From an uncultured Acetatifactor sp. (GTDB taxonomy: Bacteria; Bacillota; Clostridia; Lachnospirales; Lachnospiraceae), in NCBI GenBank assembly GCA_910584235.1, contig CAJTZD010000007.1, forward strand, positions 48,578-112,577: a stretch of 64,000 nt of DNA, written 5' to 3'. The position numbers were made by a program, and so were the translations under genes. Position 1 is the stretch's first letter; each line of letters starts with the position of its first letter. The notes beneath the pieces were generated by a model. That model saw only the letters and a program-made list of their open reading frames with translations. It was not told the origin of the DNA and searched no databases. This document shows, piece by piece, positions 1 through 8,698 of the stretch.

Positions 1-79
1 ACCCCCCTGTCCATTCCACGTCTTTATAAGACAATCCGGTCATAATCGCATTCTTTGATTTTGTGGTATCTGTCAACAT
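1..79 (-). CDS. 5' end of an unidentified gene, cut by the window edge
   Basis: An ATG at 77-79 (minus strand) follows a good ribosome site (AAAGGAG, about 6 nt upstream) and opens a frame of 26 codons that runs off the left edge. The visible start contains the tract SYKDVEWTGG. A short VxWTGGFW-like tract near the N-terminus is seen in some GH127/DUF1680 arabinofuranosidase-type proteins, but 26 residues cannot settle this. It lies 76 nt downstream of the racemase-family gene on the same strand, so co-transcription is likely. Confidence 0.5.
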   Translation of the reverse strand, partial: MLTDTTKSKNAIMTGLSYKDVEWTGG

Positions 80-155
80 GGCTGTCTCCTTTTTCCATAT
101 ATTGTCTCTTGCTTTGCAATCGTTCAGACACCCCTTGCTTCTCTGTTCCCCGGCC

Positions 156-845
156 TCAGCATTCTGCCCGGGCCTGCAGCAGGCCTTTCCTCTCCAGGGC
201 TTTCCTGAGTTCTATGGCGCCGAACCTGGGACTGGACAGGGTCCGGATTCCATACTCCCTGTGAATGTCCTCCTCCACATAAGCCATGGAACCCTGGGCC
301 AGCAGAATCACGTCCGCCTTATCCTTTACCTCTGCCGCCTTGTCCAGCAGGCGCCTGCGGAACTGATCCTGATTCAGGCCGAAAGCCCCCTCTATGAGGC
401 CGTCCACGGTTTCCACATGGCGTCCCATCTGCCTGGCCACCCTGATCACGGTATTCCTGGTAGGCGCAAGGGTGGTGGAAAGGGTTGCCAGCACGGCGAT
501 TCTGCTGCCCTTTCGCACTGCCTCCCTGCACATCTCCTCGTCAATGCGCACTATGGGCACGCCGATATAATCCGCCGCAGCCTGGGCGCTGTCAGCCACC
601 TCACCCACGGAAGAGCAGATATTCAGGATGGCGTCCGCGCCCTGGCGTACCGCATCCATGTACATGGATATCAGCTCTGCTGCCGCTGTGGGCGTCACAT
701 ACCCTGCTTCCCGTACCCGGGCCAGGATCTCCGGATTCTGCAGGCTGATCAGCTCCGCCTCCTCCCCGATATTCTTTCTCACTTCCCTCTCCACCAGTTC
801 AATGAGCTCCGGCGTGGTGCTGGTATATACAAGCGCTGCTTTCAT
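156..845 (-). CDS. Aspartate/glutamate/hydantoin racemase family protein
   Basis: The 229-residue product begins with a beta strand (KAALVYTST) and has the Asp/Glu racemase layout of two similar alpha/beta halves. A candidate catalytic Cys lies at about residue 77 in ILNICSSVGE. The second half carries LLAQGSMAY where classical racemases place the second catalytic Cys, so plain two-base racemization is doubtful. The family includes Asp/Glu racemases, hydantoin racemases and maleate isomerases; the substrate cannot be read here. The start is chosen from AAAGGAG about 10 nt upstream. An ATTATA (-10 in minus orientation) lies at 883-888 without a convincing -35. It sits downstream of nahK and GH109 on the same strand, separated by a strong hairpin. 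Confidence 0.8.
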   Translation of the reverse strand: MKAALVYTSTTPELIELVEREVRKNIGEEAELISLQNPEILARVREAGYVTPTAAAELISMYMDAVRQGADAILNICSSVGEVADSAQAAADYIGVPIVRIDEEMCREAVRKGSRIAVLATLSTTLAPTRNTVIRVARQMGRHVETVDGLIEGAFGLNQDQFRRRLLDKAAEVKDKADVILLAQGSMAYVEEDIHREYGIRTLSSPRFGAIELRKALERKGLLQARAEC

Positions 846-1035
846 CTGCTATTCTCTCCTTTCCCAAACTCTGTTTTGTTTCATTATAATGTGTTGCCGG
901 ATAAAGTTGTATATAAAATTCTTCGCGGTTCCATGTAAATTTTACAGAAAAAATCCGGCCCGATACAGAGCAGCTTGGGCAAAGCAGGTCCATATGAAAA
1001 GTATGGCTATAAAGGGAATTGCCGGTTTCACAGTA

Positions 1036-1070
1036 AAAGGCCTGCCGCCTCTCAGAGGCAGCAAGCCTTT
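1036..1070. terminator. Strong hairpin between nahK and the racemase gene
   Basis: A near-perfect inverted repeat (AAAGGCCTGCCGCCTC paired with GAGGCAGCAAGCCTTT, 3-nt loop) lies in the gap after nahK. A T-rich tract (CATTTTTC) follows it only on the plus strand. In the direction of the flanking minus-strand genes it is a hairpin without a U-run, so it may attenuate or stabilise the transcript rather than stop it. Confidence 0.55.
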
Positions 1071-1141
1071 CATTTTTCGCAGTGCCAAATTCCTTTTAAA
1101 GCGCAGATGTCAGGAGACAAAGCCTTCCGGCGGCTCCCGGT

Positions 1142-2212
1142 TCAGTCGCCCACCAGCTGCGCCAGTCTTGCCTCCTTGTTCCCAATGTCCGCCACCAGCT
1201 TGAACTGGTTCCGGGCCCGGTCCAGATTGTGATGCTCTCTGTGAATCTTGAAATAAGTATCCCCGTTCAGGTAATCCGTCAGGAACCGGATCCCGCACTC
1301 ATAGGTCATCAGCTTCACAGACAGGGGCAGAAGCGCCATCTCAGCTTCCGTCAGGGTTTCCCGCATCTCGCTTAAGTATCCCTTTGCGAAAGCCTCAAAC
1401 GCCCCCTCTTCAAACCATACCTTATCCAGATCCGTCTCGTCCTCCGCCGCGGAAGATCCCCCTATGCGCAGCGCGTCCCCGAAGTCGTAAAGCATACTTC
1501 CCGGCATGACGGTATCCAGGTCAATGACACAGACTGCCTTTCCGGTGTCCCGGTCAAAGAGGATATTGTTGATCTTGGTGTCGTTGTGGGTGACCCGGAC
1601 GGGAATCCTGCCCGCTTCCATCCCTTTTACCACGCAGTCCGCCCAGGACGCGTTCTCTAAGGCAAAGTCAATTTCCCTCTGCACGCTTCCCGCCCGGCCT
1701 GCCCTGTCCTGGCGGATTGCCTCCCGCAGGGCTTCTATGCGCTTAGGCGTATGGTGGAAGTCCTGAATAGTCTCGTGAAGCTTCTCCACCGGGAAATCCG
1801 CCAGGAGCTTCTGAAAATGGCCGAAACCCACCCCCGCCTCATACAGATCCTTTGGCGTCTTGCTGTTCTCAATGGATTTCGTGCCCTCCACAAAGCGGTA
1901 AACACGAAAGACATTATCGTCGTCCACTTTGTAAAAACTCCCGCCGTCTTTGGCAGGCACCACCTGCAGCGTCCCTCTCTCGAAGTCCTCTCCGGCTTCT
2001 CTGAGCTTCTCCCTGAGAAACCCGGTGACATTCTCTATATTTTCCATCAGTTCCTCCGGATTGCGGAAAATGGAAGTATTGATCCTCTGGAGGATATACC
2101 TGGGCATGGTGACCAGAAAGGTATCGTTGATATGACCGTTGCCATAGCTTTCCGTCACTGCGCCTATGTCAAAATGCCCTAAAATTTCGTTTCGATTGAT
2201 TCTTACGCTCAT
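1142..2212 (-). CDS. nahK: N-acetylhexosamine 1-kinase (NahK/LnpB type)
   Basis: Predicted cytoplasmic kinase of the aminoglycoside-phosphotransferase fold that phosphorylates GalNAc or GlcNAc at C1 with ATP. The 356-residue product matches bifidobacterial NahK (about 359 aa) along its length. It has YGNGHINDTFLV and PRYILQRINTSIF near the N-terminus, the catalytic loop VTHNDTKINNILFD (Asp as base), then VIDLDTVMPGSMLYDFGD (metal-binding Asp) and ECGIRFLTDYLNGD. The ATG at 2212 is chosen because it overlaps the stop of the upstream GH109 gene (ATGA, 4 nt), which shows translational coupling. The longer frame would start inside that gene. Coupling to a GalNAc-releasing enzyme suggests GalNAc salvage, but no lacto-N-biose phosphorylase or galT is present, so the onward route is unseen. 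Confidence 0.9.
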   Translation of the reverse strand: MSVRINRNEILGHFDIGAVTESYGNGHINDTFLVTMPRYILQRINTSIFRNPEELMENIENVTGFLREKLREAGEDFERGTLQVVPAKDGGSFYKVDDDNVFRVYRFVEGTKSIENSKTPKDLYEAGVGFGHFQKLLADFPVEKLHETIQDFHHTPKRIEALREAIRQDRAGRAGSVQREIDFALENASWADCVVKGMEAGRIPVRVTHNDTKINNILFDRDTGKAVCVIDLDTVMPGSMLYDFGDALRIGGSSAAEDETDLDKVWFEEGAFEAFAKGYLSEMRETLTEAEMALLPLSVKLMTYECGIRFLTDYLNGDTYFKIHREHHNLDRARNQFKLVADIGNKEARLAQLVGD

Positions 2213-3432
2213 AACCGCTCCCGCTCGTTCTCGTCCACTGTCATATGCCACTTTCCGCCCGTAAAATCAGGGAAGTCCACCACTGCGCCGCCCTTTGCTA
2301 CGGACATCTCGGAAAGAGCCGTCACTGCCATCCAGCTTGCCGCGTCGTACACGTCCACAGGCATAGGCGCATCCTCCCGCAGACAACGGAAAAATGTCTC
2401 GAATTCCAGCCAGTCCATGCCGTCATGGCCGCCCTTGATCCCCTCTTCCATGTATTTCTTCCACACGGGATGTTCGTATTCTCCCTCGTAGTCCTTCGCG
2501 TTCCCCACGCAGTTCTCCCGCCAGTTAAAGTCATGGGCAATGTCCTCTTTCCTGTCCAGGAAAATGGAATCCGTGGCTTCCTCGTACATGCCCCTGGTCC
2601 CTCTTACGGTGAAGCCGCGGCTGTAATATCTGGGCAAGGTGGTGTCCAGGGTCAGGGCAATAGTCTCCCCTCTGGCACATTTGATCACCGTAGTCACCAC
2701 ATCCCCCTGGGCGAATGTCTCATGCATCAGGCGCTCGTCGTCGCTTTTATTGGCTTTGATATAATCCCGCAGACCTGCCGCTTTGGAGGCTGTGGAGCTT
2801 AAGGTCAGCATCCGATTGCCATGGTTGATGTCCAGCACCTTTGCGATAGGGCCCAACTCATGGGTGGGATAATTCTCGCAGTTCCTGCTGATATAATTCC
2901 GGAGCCTGTAATGCCTGTTCTCCTTGCCGAAAGCGATCTCGCTGCGCAGATCGTGATGATATCCGCCCGCACAGTGCACGATCTCTCCGAACAGACCCTG
3001 CCTGACCATATTTAAGACCATCATCTCACGCCTGCCGAAGCAGCAGTTCTCCAGGAGCATGAAAGGCGTCCCCGTCTTCTCGTAGGCTTCCACCAGGTCA
3101 TAGCAGTCTCTCAGCTCATATGCGCCGCCCACCTCGATGGCCACAGCCTTTCCCGCGTACATGGCGGCCAGGGCGATCTCCACATGGCTCTCCCAGGCAG
3201 TGGCCACGATAATGGTATTTACGTTCTCATCCTTTATTATATCTCCATAGTCCAAATAAGCCGCGGGCCTGTTCTGTCCGGCTTTCTCCACCAGTTCAGC
3301 GCCCTTTTGGGCCCTGTCCTTATAGACGTCGCACACGGCCGCCACCTGCTCCCCCTGGGCGAGCACCACCTGCTCCAGCAGCCCCTGCCCTCTGCCGCCC
3401 AGTCCGATAAATCCAACTTTGATGTCTTTCAT
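2209..3432 (-). CDS. GH109-type alpha-N-acetylgalactosaminidase (Gfo/Idh/MocA fold)
   Basis: A 407-residue Gfo/Idh/MocA-fold protein with N-terminal Rossmann motif GFIGLGGRGQG. It has features I associate with GH109, which cleaves alpha-GalNAc by a NAD-dependent oxidation-elimination-reduction cycle: GGYHHDLR, NYPTHELGPIAKVLDINHGN (YPTH-x-LGP), YYSRGF and GGHDGMDWLEF. No Tat or Sec signal is visible, so it is probably cytoplasmic, unlike many Bacteroidetes GH109 enzymes. The start at 3432 has GGAGGG 8 nt upstream; the longer frame adds 16 residues with no ribosome site. The stop overlaps nahK by 4 nt. An ordinary sugar dehydrogenase is the alternative, but the combination with NahK favours GalNAc release. 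Confidence 0.8.
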   Translation of the reverse strand: MKDIKVGFIGLGGRGQGLLEQVVLAQGEQVAAVCDVYKDRAQKGAELVEKAGQNRPAAYLDYGDIIKDENVNTIIVATAWESHVEIALAAMYAGKAVAIEVGGAYELRDCYDLVEAYEKTGTPFMLLENCCFGRREMMVLNMVRQGLFGEIVHCAGGYHHDLRSEIAFGKENRHYRLRNYISRNCENYPTHELGPIAKVLDINHGNRMLTLSSTASKAAGLRDYIKANKSDDERLMHETFAQGDVVTTVIKCARGETIALTLDTTLPRYYSRGFTVRGTRGMYEEATDSIFLDRKEDIAHDFNWRENCVGNAKDYEGEYEHPVWKKYMEEGIKGGHDGMDWLEFETFFRCLREDAPMPVDVYDAASWMAVTALSEMSVAKGGAVVDFPDFTGGKWHMTVDENERERL

Positions 3433-3904
3433 TTTGCTTTCCCTCCATCCCTCTGCGGATTTCCTCCGCGCTGCCGCCAATCATGCCCTCCACAATGGCT
3501 CTTCTTTGAATGCTGTCTTTGAATCATGTCTGTCCGTTTCTCTTTACAGCATCCTTACTATATGATATCATAGCATTATAAAAAGTATATATCTATTCCA
3601 TAATGGCTCATTTACAGATATTTTTAGCTCAATATATCCTCAAAAGGCTGCAATTGGTAAAGAAAGTGTCCGAAATAGGCTGTCGCGGAAGCAGTTCCTC
3701 AAAAGTCAAATCGGCTAAAAGGGACAAACCATATACTCACAAGCGATAAAGTTAGCCGCCGGTTTATAGCATCTAACCCTCGTGAGTCAGGTGAATCGGC
3801 AATATTAGCCACCATCAGTACAAATTGGGAACCGGAGGAAATGACAGCCAGAAAAACTGCAGTACTGCAGTCAGACTAATAAGAACAAAGGAGGCGCAAA
3901 GCTC
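3433..3904. other. Divergent regulatory region between GH109-nahK and the araC-type gene
   Basis: This 472-nt stretch has no credible gene. The part at 3555-3620 is AT-rich and contains the palindrome ATGATATCAT. In minus orientation a TATAAT with a weak -35 lies near 3580-3605, a plausible but unproven promoter for the GH109-nahK pair. The right half (about 3640-3830) has no recognisable element. It is the natural place for operators of the neighbouring AraC protein. Confidence 0.35.
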
Positions 3905-4753
3905 ATGCCCTGGATAGCCTACCCAGTAAGAGAACAGATTCGAATCACAGATATGTACTCTCTCTTTGAAACCCATTACGAAAAGGGGTTCGCATTCCCC
4001 GGAGAAGCCCACAATTTCTGGGAATGCCTCTATGTAAGGAATGGAGAGGCCTGCGTGTCGGGCAACGAGAGGGTGTACAATCTCTCCCGCGGCTCCCTTA
4101 TCTTCCACAAGCCTCTGGAATTTCACAAATTCATCATAAACGGTGCGGAGGGCGCCGATCTTCTGATTTTCTCCTTTGCCGCCCAGGGTCCCCTGACGGC
4201 CTGTCTGGAGGAAAAGGTCTTCGAGCTGTCCCAGGCCCAGCAGAACATCCTTGGCTCCATGCTGTCTTTCATACATGCCCGCAGACAGGAAGCCAATCTG
4301 CCCAATCCGCCCGCCCGGGACGCCAGCCTTTATCTGGAGCCTTTCCATACCATGCCCGTTTATTCCCAGACGGTGGCACTGTATCTCCAGCAGCTGATGC
4401 TCTCCCTGGCCGAAGACGGTTCCGTCTCCTCCGCATCCTCCGCGCCGGATGCAGTGATCTTCCGCAGGGCCATCAGCTATTTAAACAGCAATGTACACGG
4501 CCAGCCCTCGGTGCCGGAAACAGCCCGGTACTGTAATGTCAGCGAGGCAAGTCTGAAACGGATTTTTGACAAATACGCAGGCATCGGCATTCATAAATAT
4601 CTCCTGAAACTGAAAGTCAAGGCGGCTGCGGAGCTCCTTGGAAACGGCGAAAGCGTCTCCCACGTGGCAGAACAGCTGGGCTTCAATAACCAAAGCTATT
4701 TCTCCCGGGCATTCAAGCGGGAGACCGGACTTATGCCCTCCAGCCTGAAGTAG
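3905..4753 (+). CDS. AraC-family transcriptional regulator
   Basis: The 282-residue protein has an N-terminal cupin-like sensing half (about residues 1-130, with AHNFWECLYVRNGEACV and GSLIFHKPLEFHKF). A C-terminal pair of helix-turn-helix motifs (about 180-282) ends in the AraC signature VAEQLGFNNQSYFSRAFKRE and TGLMPSSLK. The start has AAAGGAGG about 8 nt upstream. It is divergent from GH109-nahK, so it most likely responds to an amino sugar or glycan fragment and controls that operon. It converges with the restriction endonuclease gene, whose stop lies only 19 nt beyond. Confidence 0.88.
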   Translation: MPWIAYPVREQIRITDMYSLFETHYEKGFAFPGEAHNFWECLYVRNGEACVSGNERVYNLSRGSLIFHKPLEFHKFIINGAEGADLLIFSFAAQGPLTACLEEKVFELSQAQQNILGSMLSFIHARRQEANLPNPPARDASLYLEPFHTMPVYSQTVALYLQQLMLSLAEDGSVSSASSAPDAVIFRRAISYLNSNVHGQPSVPETARYCNVSEASLKRIFDKYAGIGIHKYLLKLKVKAAAELLGNGESVSHVAEQLGFNNQSYFSRAFKRETGLMPSSLK

Positions 4754-4772
4754 GCCGGCCGCTTTCCGGCTC

Positions 4773-5987
4773 TTACTTATAATATTCCTCCAGCCGGTTT
4801 AAAAGCCCCTCAAAGTCCATGTCCGAAACCGCCGAAAAGGCCTCCGTCCCCAGTCCGGTATTCAGCACGGTCTGAAAGGAGGAAAACTCATAGATAACAG
4901 GTTCCCCGCCGGCTCCCCGCAGGTTTTCCCGGATTGTCCCCGCTTTTGCAACCAGGCACAGATACTGGTAGTTTCTGTCGATATATTGGGTGTTGTTATT
5001 GGGATGGGCATAGGAAAAATGCTGGGTGGGCGTCAGCGCAATGAGGTTCTCCAAATAATCCGCAATGGCAGGATATTCATGGGCCGGAAATATATGATGC
5101 ATCTGGGTGGCGGGATCCATGATATGCCGCCGGTCATACAATTCCGTCCTGCCCTGGCGGTACTGCTCATTGAATCTGCGCAGATTCTTCTTCGCACGGT
5201 TGATCCGGTATGCCGTCATATAGTCGTCCGGCATCTGCAGTCCATTCTCGTGCTCTCTCCTGGTGACATCCTTTGGCTTTTCTTTCAGTATGTCCCTCCA
5301 GTTCTTTTGATTATACAAAAGCATGTCCTGCGTGATGACATCCTTTGACAGATGGCCCCGCTGGGTTCCCCGCTTCCTGTACTTACAGGCCAACGGGTTG
5401 AGCACCTTGGTAAAGATACGCCCGCATTCCGTAGCGCCGTTGATGGGGGTGTACTTTATCATAAAATTCGTATAAGCCTCTTTCAGTTCCCGAAAGCTGT
5501 TTTTATCCTGCTTCTCAAAAAAGGACTTGAACACTTCATAAATGCCGCTGTCTTTCAGCACCTTTTCTATGTAAATACATAGAAAGCTGTAGCTGTTCCT
5601 CTCTCTGAAGCTGATATATTCCAGCAGTTCCCGGTTGGCAATGGCGTATCTGTACGCCCTCCCGTCCCGCTCCCCGTGTATGATTCCGGCGGCATCCAGC
5701 AATTTGATGGGCTGGCCGAAGTATTTGTCATATTCGTTGGAGGCCTTTCTGGCAGGATCCGGCTTACAGAAAATCTGCTGCACATTCTCCACCGTGTAAT
5801 CATTGTACCAGATATCTTTTACCGTAAAAGTCCCGTCCGTCCTGCTGCCCGCATACTCCAGGATGCAGTCGGCCACCAGGCACATCACGTCCATGGTACA
5901 TTTCTGATCGATGGTACGCCCATTATGAGTCTTTCTGATGTCCAGGTCGCACCGTTCCAGAAACCTTTGTATGGCTGCATTATCCAT
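4773..5987 (-). CDS. HNH-type restriction endonuclease
   Basis: The 404-residue protein has a C-terminal HNH/beta-beta-alpha-Me nuclease motif at about residues 310-350: QMHHIFPAHEY, then ENLIALTPTQH and a later HPNNN. The rest looks alpha-helical and charged, as in DNA-recognition domains; I do not recognise it. Its ATG at 5987 overlaps the last 8 nt of the methyltransferase gene, with AAGGAG 7 nt upstream. The methylase is therefore made first and the endonuclease is translationally coupled, the usual protective order. HNH nucleases occur in type IIS enzymes such as Eco31I. That enzyme is longer (about 550 aa), so the recognition site cannot be inferred. Confidence 0.8.
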   Translation of the reverse strand: MDNAAIQRFLERCDLDIRKTHNGRTIDQKCTMDVMCLVADCILEYAGSRTDGTFTVKDIWYNDYTVENVQQIFCKPDPARKASNEYDKYFGQPIKLLDAAGIIHGERDGRAYRYAIANRELLEYISFRERNSYSFLCIYIEKVLKDSGIYEVFKSFFEKQDKNSFRELKEAYTNFMIKYTPINGATECGRIFTKVLNPLACKYRKRGTQRGHLSKDVITQDMLLYNQKNWRDILKEKPKDVTRREHENGLQMPDDYMTAYRINRAKKNLRRFNEQYRQGRTELYDRRHIMDPATQMHHIFPAHEYPAIADYLENLIALTPTQHFSYAHPNNNTQYIDRNYQYLCLVAKAGTIRENLRGAGGEPVIYEFSSFQTVLNTGLGTEAFSAVSDMDFEGLLNRLEEYYK

Positions 5988-8583
5988 TGCCCCGCTCCTT
6001 TAACACGCCAAAGAAAAACACACTGGCAGAATCCACATTCAGCGACCTGGTCTGGTAATTCCTGGCTATCTGATAGAACTGCCTGTACTCCTTTGAGGAA
6101 AAATAGTTCAGCTGTCTTTTTGTCAGTTTCAGTTTTGTCTTTGGGATCAGCACCGCAACGGATCCGTTTACCACCACATTGTCCGCATTGCGGATCACCC
6201 TTGGATTATAAGTCATGTTGGGCGTCAGATACACATTCCTGTCCCCCACATATTTATATACGCTAAGTTCCTGTGCCCTGTCTCTCTTCATGTAAGAGTC
6301 ATACTCCGGAATGTCGATGATCTCCCCATTGTCGCAGATGTTCCTGGATTTGAGCACCCGCAGGCAGTCCTCCCCTTTCTCCTGCTGGGTATTGGAATTG
6401 GTAATCTGCCTGTCCCGGAACACGGTGAATTTATTGAAATCCAGCTTCCGGGAAATCCTGTCAAAGAAATCGTCCCTGTAGATAATCCAGTAGGGAAATA
6501 CAGGATCCATGATATATTTCTGCTTCTGCAGCAGGCTCTTTTTCAGCGTAAGCGACTCCACTCTCGTCCTCATCGGCTTCCCTCTGGTGTCAACGAACAG
6601 GCATATGGTCTCTACCAGCACCCCCTGAAAGCCTTTCTCCCCAAAGTCCTGTATACAGTCCACCTTTTTCTCTGCAAGCAGCCGTCTGGTAACGGTAAAT
6701 TCCGGTGTGTTCAACAGGGCTTTCGGCACTATCATAACAACGTAGTCTGACATTCCCATGGCTTTCTCCAGGAAGAACTCAAAGGTGTTGGCGGTATCTT
6801 TGTTTACATTGTTCTCCAGGTATTTCGCGGCATCCTTTGCCTTTAGCCTGGAAAAAGGCGGATTGCCGATGACAAGGTCGTACTGCTTCCGGAATGGGTA
6901 TAAAAGACTGTCCCCATGGATAAACTCCAGGTTTATATTGTCAGGGATCTTGCGCTTGCCCAGCAATTGCTTCAGGATTTCCAGATTCTTTTCATCAATG
7001 TCCACTACGTCAATGTTGACTCTGGCCGCCTTTTCATATTTCTTAAAGAGAAAGGGCAGGAAATTGCCTACCCCCACAGAGGGCTCCAAGATATGAATCT
7101 CGTTTTTCTCAATGTCCGGCAGCTGCCTGAAGATCTCATTTATGATAAATTTATTGGTATAATATGCGCCGTTGCTCTTCCGTCTGGCATTGGTCAGCTC
7201 TGCAATCCGCGCCAGGGACGCCTCCCCAAGCGTCAGGGGATTCTCCCGGATAAAGGCCATGAGTTTTTCCGTATCCAGCAGTCCCTGCTCCTCTATGACT
7301 TTTTTTACCATGGCAGCCGTCAGGTGCTTGCGGCTCATGAAGTCCCGGATGCTGCAGGCAATCTGGTAGAAAATCTCTGTGGGAACCGCTTCTCCGATAC
7401 TCTGCCTTATCTTCATCTCCTCTTTTTTTAGCAGCGCCTGCTTCTCCTCGAAAGGCAGGGCATTGAGCTCCTCTAAGGACATGTCCACCCACTTAAAGTC
7501 CTCCGGAATCGTCATGACCCGCATAAGCTCCCGGATAGAAAACACTCTGTCTTCCTGCGGGTGTACGGTATTCTGGCTGGCCAGCAGGTCATTTCGGGTA
7601 TGGATGCAGGGCGCGGCCTTGTCCCAGTACTGGCGGGTGTACTTATCTCCGTTTTTGCGTGTATTGGGCACCATCCGGCCATCCACCACCGTATGGGGGC
7701 GCTTTGCCTCCTCTCTGTTGTCAAAGGCAGACTGCCCCTCTTGCAGATCATGAATCCAGCAGCGCATTTCCTCCGGGTATGTCCGAAAACTATGGTAAAA
7801 ATCCGCGGCGCATATTTCGCCCCATGCAAGAGCCGGCATATGGCCCACTACCTGCCGCAGCGTCCTCTCCTCCCTGTAATCAGGGTACAGCTCTATAGGC
7901 GCAATATGCTCCGCCATCTCTCTGCTGACGCCAATGACCACTGTACGGGTTCTGGAGGAATCGGAGCCGTAATTCTTAAAGTTCAGGATCCTGCCTGTCA
8001 GGATATAGGCGTCGCTCAGCTCCTGGTCAATCACATCTCCTATGGCTTTTACGCTGCCGTCCGGCGCGGTGCAGCCTGTCTTCATAAAGGTAGGCACGTT
8101 TTCAAATACGAAGAAACGGGGCAGCACCTTCTGAATCAGCCGGATGGACTCCACCACCAGACTGTTCCTTTCGATCTCATGCTCCGTCTTCTTATGGTTC
8201 GCCACGGACATACCCTGACAGGGCGGCGTGGCAATTACCACATCCACCCTGTCGTTTCCCAGCTTCTTCCATTTCTTAATCTCATCAAAAATTTGGGTTT
8301 TGGTCTCTTCGGCGGTGATGTCGCCGCAGATGTAGCCTGACTGGAATCTGCATTTTTGGTTGAATTTCTGTACTTCCAGCCTCCTGGGGATCAGTTCGTT
8401 GGTGGCGATGCAGGCAAATCCCGCTTTCCCGAATCCGTGACACCCCACCCCGGCGCAGCTGAAAAGGCTGATATATGTCAATGTCCTGTCCCTTAACACC
8501 CTTTTACCCCCGTTTGCTCCCACATCTTTCGCCTCGGCCCGCTTCCCGGCATTCTTGGGAACTGCTTCAGAATAACTTCCCAT
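5980..8583 (-). CDS. Fused cytosine-5 and adenine-N6 DNA methyltransferase
   Basis: A single 867-residue polypeptide joins two complete methyltransferase domains. The N-terminal half (about 35-410) is a C5-cytosine enzyme: motif I TYISLFSCAGVG, motif IV ATPPCQGMS (catalytic Cys near residue 122), motif VI FVFENVPTF, motif VIII SSRTRTVVIGV. The C-terminal half (about 460-867) is an N6-adenine enzyme: GAYYTNKFIINEI, SAM loop ILEPSVGVGNF, catalytic VIGNPPFSRL near residue 575, then a TaqI-like target-recognition region. Two base specificities fit an asymmetric site modified differently on each strand, as known for Alw26I/Eco31I/Esp3I systems. The start is uncertain: the frame is open to 8679, but a good promoter at 8612-8640 makes upstream starts unlikely, so I prefer 8583 (8613 is also possible). 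Confidence 0.88.
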   Translation of the reverse strand: MGSYSEAVPKNAGKRAEAKDVGANGGKRVLRDRTLTYISLFSCAGVGCHGFGKAGFACIATNELIPRRLEVQKFNQKCRFQSGYICGDITAEETKTQIFDEIKKWKKLGNDRVDVVIATPPCQGMSVANHKKTEHEIERNSLVVESIRLIQKVLPRFFVFENVPTFMKTGCTAPDGSVKAIGDVIDQELSDAYILTGRILNFKNYGSDSSRTRTVVIGVSREMAEHIAPIELYPDYREERTLRQVVGHMPALAWGEICAADFYHSFRTYPEEMRCWIHDLQEGQSAFDNREEAKRPHTVVDGRMVPNTRKNGDKYTRQYWDKAAPCIHTRNDLLASQNTVHPQEDRVFSIRELMRVMTIPEDFKWVDMSLEELNALPFEEKQALLKKEEMKIRQSIGEAVPTEIFYQIACSIRDFMSRKHLTAAMVKKVIEEQGLLDTEKLMAFIRENPLTLGEASLARIAELTNARRKSNGAYYTNKFIINEIFRQLPDIEKNEIHILEPSVGVGNFLPFLFKKYEKAARVNIDVVDIDEKNLEILKQLLGKRKIPDNINLEFIHGDSLLYPFRKQYDLVIGNPPFSRLKAKDAAKYLENNVNKDTANTFEFFLEKAMGMSDYVVMIVPKALLNTPEFTVTRRLLAEKKVDCIQDFGEKGFQGVLVETICLFVDTRGKPMRTRVESLTLKKSLLQKQKYIMDPVFPYWIIYRDDFFDRISRKLDFNKFTVFRDRQITNSNTQQEKGEDCLRVLKSRNICDNGEIIDIPEYDSYMKRDRAQELSVYKYVGDRNVYLTPNMTYNPRVIRNADNVVVNGSVAVLIPKTKLKLTKRQLNYFSSKEYRQFYQIARNYQTRSLNVDSASVFFFGVLKERGNG

Positions 8584-8611
8584 ATTCCTAAGGCTTTTCG
8601 AAGCCATCTTC

Positions 8612-8640
8612 ATTATATCTGTCTGTCGGAAGAATTGCAA
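8612..8640 (-). promoter_or_regulatory. Promoter of the restriction-modification operon
   Basis: In minus orientation: TTGCAA (-35, 8635-8640), a 17-nt spacer, then TATAAT (-10, 8612-8617). Transcription would begin near 8605. That leaves only about 20 nt before the ATG at 8583 and places the ATG at 8613 inside the -10 element. Confidence 0.65.
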
Positions 8641-8698
8641 GGTTTTTATGCAAACGGACGTTCTGCGGACGTTCTGCAAACATTCTGCAATCTCCGGT

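Noticed and set aside
63..938. Open plus-strand frame of 291 codons
   Set aside because: It is antisense to the racemase-family gene, which has a good ribosome site and family motifs; the plus-strand product has no recognisable domain.
8584..8679. Longer N-terminus of the fused methyltransferase from the TTG at 8679
   Set aside because: This stretch holds a good promoter (8612-8640), has no ribosome site and contains a direct repeat GCAGAACGTCC.
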